From Sipunculus nudus (Eukaryota > Annelida > Sipuncula > Golfingiida > Sipunculidae): DNA of 64,000 bases. Under the pieces are notes generated by a model. It saw only the letters and a program-made list of their open reading frames with translations, ran no database searches and had not been told where the DNA came from. Each line of letters opens with the position of its first letter. Within the stretch, counting starts at the first letter, position 1. Positions 60,811 through 64,000 of this stretch are shown one piece after another. Location: contig CM049322.1 of NCBI GenBank assembly GCA_026874595.1, positions 38,845,340-38,909,339 on the forward strand, read 5' to 3'. Position numbers and translations under genes: made by a program.

Positions 60811-63532
60811 TCAATTTGAAGAATGACCGTTACATTTCAGTCTTTGATAGAATTCCTCCCTGGTTTTGCGGTTTGTTAATAGGTATATGAACAACGGGCT
60901 TATATCATAAAATGACAATAACATTTCTAACACCATAAGTATCCCCCGAGACTGAATAAAATCTTGAAACACTATACTTACAAATCGACCCACCGCCATG
61001 GGAACATGGCACAGAATAAACATAGTAGTAGTAACGAAGGATGTTAATCTAAATCGGGAAATGACGCTTTCCCAATCGTTATTACCTGACTGCCCCGGCC
61101 TTGCTTTTTTAGCTTTAACAAGATATGACAGAATTGCAATGTTACAAGCTATCAAGATTGCCATACTTATAAAATAAATAGCGATAGTGATAACCGTACC
61201 TACACGTATAGCAAAGGGTGAACACTTCTCACTCTTGTAATCATTTAGTGTAAGAGGGACGGCACAGACAATTAGATTAAAAGTAATGATAAAAGCGGTA
61301 GAAATCGCAATCCTCTTATGTGACCAGAGTCTAGCTGCCGAAAATGGCAGAGCCATTCCTCCAAGTTGCATACATGCTATTGCCGAGATAAGAAAGTTGA
61401 TGCAGTCATGGCAAAATGCAGTTGTAAACATAAACCAGGGGCAAATATGTCCTGGTTGGGTAAAAACATAGCCATAATGAATTAAAACCAGTTGGGCAGC
61501 GCTGCGTAAAATCAGACACACAGACAAAGCAATATAGTATATTGATACGGCTTTTGAGATCATGCTTGTTTTACATATCACTAATATGGCCAGTAGGTTT
61601 AGGGGAAGCGAAGCCGACCTGAAGGTTGTTGTTACGATTTGTAAAACGTCCTCTATCTTTGTGCCATGTTCGCCAGGAAAGATTGACGGTGGAACATCAA
61701 AAGCGCCCCCTGTGCCTCCATGAGTAACATTATTGGTTTGTTTGGTTTGCGTATCATGCTCGATGGTCCTTGGATTTATTGTGAAACTTTCATTGACACC
61801 AACATATTCCAAGGCATCACTGCTTAGAAGGCCCCTGAAGAGGAATTTGTATTCATATTATACCTTTAACTAATATTAGAAAACAGTAATATGAATATGG
61901 TTTTGTTTTAAATGTTACATCATGAGGCTGTTCATCAACTTAACCATAGTAATATGTATTAATCCTTCTTCCTACGTCCAATCACTGGATACTGTGAGCA
62001 GAAAAATTAATCATGTTTAACATTTTTTTTTAACTTTATGGTATAGTTAAATACAATGCACTTATGCGGACCCTAGATGTACCAATACATAACAAAAAAA
62101 TTATACAAAGATATATACGTACAGCTAAGAATATAAAAAAGAGGTATGAAAGTTTTGACAAGTTTGGCAAAATAAGGACCGGACTACGCGGTAATACACA
62201 AATGCCAATCATACAATTTGTTTATACTTCCGGGCTGTTCACTACTTCATTTACAATAAGAAAGTTTATTGGGTATCACTTTAGCATAATAAGCTCGACT
62301 TGGGCGATATATCTATTTCATGCAGAATAATTGTATTTTTAATTTCAGACAGATACGAGAATAAACAAAACACTTTTTATACCTGATTAAAGTACATGTT
62401 ATATTTTATTTTTTCTAAGAATTATAAACATTATTAGACAGCTTTCACGCCCGGAAAAGCTTTAACTCATGAAAGCTAAAATCTATTTCTTTTAAAAAGC
62501 ATATAACATAATTTTATAAAATTTCCTTTTTTTTTTTACCTTATTTAAGTATATACTATATTTTGTCATTTAATACTGTAAAGGATAAGCATTACTTGGC
62601 AGTATAGAAATGTCTGATACATTTCAAATATCGACATAATCTGCTACTTCATATTTATCTGATAACCTCAAAGTCAAGTTATTAATATTTACTTTTCTGG
62701 CGAACTTAATTGTTGGGACCATTCAGCATCTATCGCCAATAGTAACTTCAGCTGTAGTGGGACCGCGTTAACAGCAAAATACATTTATTTTTTTTGTTGC
62801 ACAACATTCTAGTACAGGATAATTATTGAAGTGAATGTTACCTGTATTGCTGGAACACATTTGATCAAAAACATCAAATAAATGAAAATTGTAAAATTGT
62901 TTTAGATGAGTCGAAAATCTGTTTTAGTTATTAACAGCACCAGCTGTTTTGATCAGCTGAAATAGTTGGACTTGTGACCCTTTGTTGAAGGATTTGTTAC
63001 AGTTTTGATTTAAACTCTATCGAAATACATGTTGAAGTTCTTTTTTTACATGTATAAGTTTGAAAGTTCCAAAATGTTATGGGTGCATTTCAATGAAATT
63101 CAGAACACAAGTAACCTAATTATTAAGATACTTTCTTGATTCACACAATATCCAACGAGAAATTCAACATGCAACATACCAGAGTCAGCAATCTATTTAG
63201 TTCTTTTAAATCAATTTAATGAAATTTCATTCAATATTTAAAAAACAATTATAACTCAATAAATGAAATCTAATTATCGTTTGATGGACATAAAAACAAA
63301 AAGACTTTAGTCCAAATAAAATTTGAAATCTTTATTTTGAGCGATTTATACAACCCATGCCCAAAAGCAATTGCATGAACATAAAAACAGCACAATTTAC
63401 ACTTGTGCCTTTTTGTTTAAACGAAACTGATTAAAATAAAAACTAAAACACCTGAAATAAGGAAATATACAATGTGGGAAAAAGCGATTTAAAAAGATTA
63501 AGACCTTACCTACTCAATGTAGACGAATCCAT
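60811..63532 (-). CDS. Class A (rhodopsin-like) GPCR, two exons, atypical motifs
   Basis: Predicted 348-residue seven-helix receptor. Exon 1 (63510-63532) encodes MDSSTLS plus two bases at donor GTAAGG. Exon 2 (60811-61834) follows acceptor CAAATTCCTCTTCAG with one base, giving Arg at the join. No ATG lies between the upstream stop and the membrane core, so exon 1 supplies the start. The extracellular N-terminus has sequons (VNESFT, NNVTHG). TM1 holds LPLNLLAILVI; a cysteine before TM3 (HICPW) and one in loop 2 (SEKCSPF) can form the usual disulfide; TM6 has FILCHVP; TM7 ends SPLFIYLLTNRKTREEF. Missing: the TM2 Asp (IALSVCLIL instead of LAxxD) and DRY (ACMQLGGMALP). No TM5 proline is seen. 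Peptide-type family resemblance is general; ligand unknown. A single intact frame of 340 codons argues that it is expressed. Confidence 0.85.
61835..63509 (-). other. Intron of the GPCR gene
   Basis: 1675 bp, GTAAGG to CTTCAG. AT-rich; the 88-codon plus-strand frame at 62064-62330 has no support as a gene. Confidence 0.6.
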
Positions 63533-63598
63533 GATATATCAGTCAGGTCACCGGAGTAGACGCTCTTAGTGCTTGTCTGTTTATGGTTGTGAATCGGT

Positions 63599-63608
63599 CA
63601 TATATATC
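63599..63608 (-). promoter_or_regulatory. Candidate TATA box for the GPCR gene
   Basis: GGGGATATATATGACC on the minus strand lies about 70 bp upstream of the GPCR start codon, leaving room for a ~40 nt leader. Position is plausible but AT-rich sequence makes chance matches common. Confidence 0.3.
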
Positions 63609-63609
63609 C

Positions 63610-64000
63610 CCTTAACTTTATTCATCAATCAATGCTATCATTTACATACCTGGCAAAGCACTCCAATCACCATACGAAAACGGAGCTCTTAGCAACATAC
63701 TATATGGTCCAGTAATGAATATGAACATTTAAACAGAAACATCTGGTGCACTATTGATCAAATATAATGATGTTCAGGTCCGGTAGGCGGAGGACTGTAA
63801 AGCCCCACCCATTTCCACAAAACGCACTGGATCTTCTAAATTCAGTATTGTTGACATAAATGTATTGGAGGGCTTAGTTTATAAACATCCAAACATGTTT
63901 GATCAACCTTGTTTCAAGGCAAATTACATGCACATGAAATTTTTTAGTATGAACTTAATGAAATGAGTAACATCTCGAAAACAAGCATTTGTTCAATGTA
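63610..64000. other. No gene seen
   Basis: AT-rich flank upstream of the GPCR, with a short GC-richer patch at 63775-63835. Nothing further supported. Confidence 0.45.

Noticed and set aside
61286-61471. 61-codon plus-strand frame
   Set aside because: Antisense shadow of the GPCR exon.
225-64000. CRISPR array or prokaryotic operons
   Set aside because: Repeats are tandem satellites without spacer structure, and the genes are split by introns; the DNA is animal.

Overview
The window is eukaryotic, animal and AT-rich. Coding sequence is sparse and split into short exons with GT..AG boundaries. Satellites, minisatellites, (AT)n tracts and remnants of DNA transposons and tRNA-derived SINEs fill most of the rest. 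The protein families seen (CARD and NACHT fragments, a C-type lectin / SRCR / EGF scavenger-receptor-like locus, a trypsin-like peptidase resembling FAM111, a divergent rhodopsin-like GPCR), together with 'ggtcaaggtcac' type repeats, suggest a lophotrochozoan, most likely a bivalve mollusc. That assignment is inference; nothing in the window names a species.

Layout. 0.2-3.8 kb: a satellite of ~340 bp monomers. 3.88-10.03 kb: a second, unrelated satellite of ~314 bp monomers arranged as 627-629 bp dimers, with a further ~1258 bp duplication, rich in ACGT. 11.87-13.24 kb: a 43 bp minisatellite that becomes a ~253 bp higher-order repeat. 14.34-16.35 kb (minus): a two-exon trypsin-like serine peptidase gene with intact triad. 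16.99-18.34 kb: a DNA transposon with terminal inverted repeats. 18.49-18.72 kb: a perfect 115 bp tandem duplication. 20.29-21.72 kb: a ~40 bp minisatellite. 22-34 kb: mostly non-coding, with microsatellites, tRNA-like SINE pieces and SINE copies.

28.7-44.2 kb holds scattered pieces of innate-immune (CARD / NACHT) genes: CARD first-half exons at 36.1 and 44.1 kb (minus), CARD second-half-like remnants at 28.75 (+), 35.55 (-), 37.18 (+) and 43.78 kb (-), and a Walker A (NACHT-like) exon at 40.2-40.4 kb (minus). Several are frameshifted, so the region looks like a decaying cluster of CARD/NLR-type genes. 46.5-48.6 kb (+): exons for C-type lectin, two SRCR pieces and two EGF-like repeats, broken by at least three in-frame stops and two frame changes, so a scavenger-receptor-like pseudogene. 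49.4-49.7 kb (-): an intact C-type lectin terminal exon with a QPD motif.

52.46-53.25 and 57.78-59.00 kb: two related copies of a pogo/Tigger-like element; the longer one retains a decayed transposase start on the minus strand. 54.4-55.0 kb (+): an unrecognised open exon. 60.8-63.5 kb (minus): a two-exon class A GPCR-like gene lacking the usual TM2 Asp and DRY motif.

Only the peptidase and the GPCR look like complete intact genes. Exon structures are read from open frame, splice consensus and phase only.
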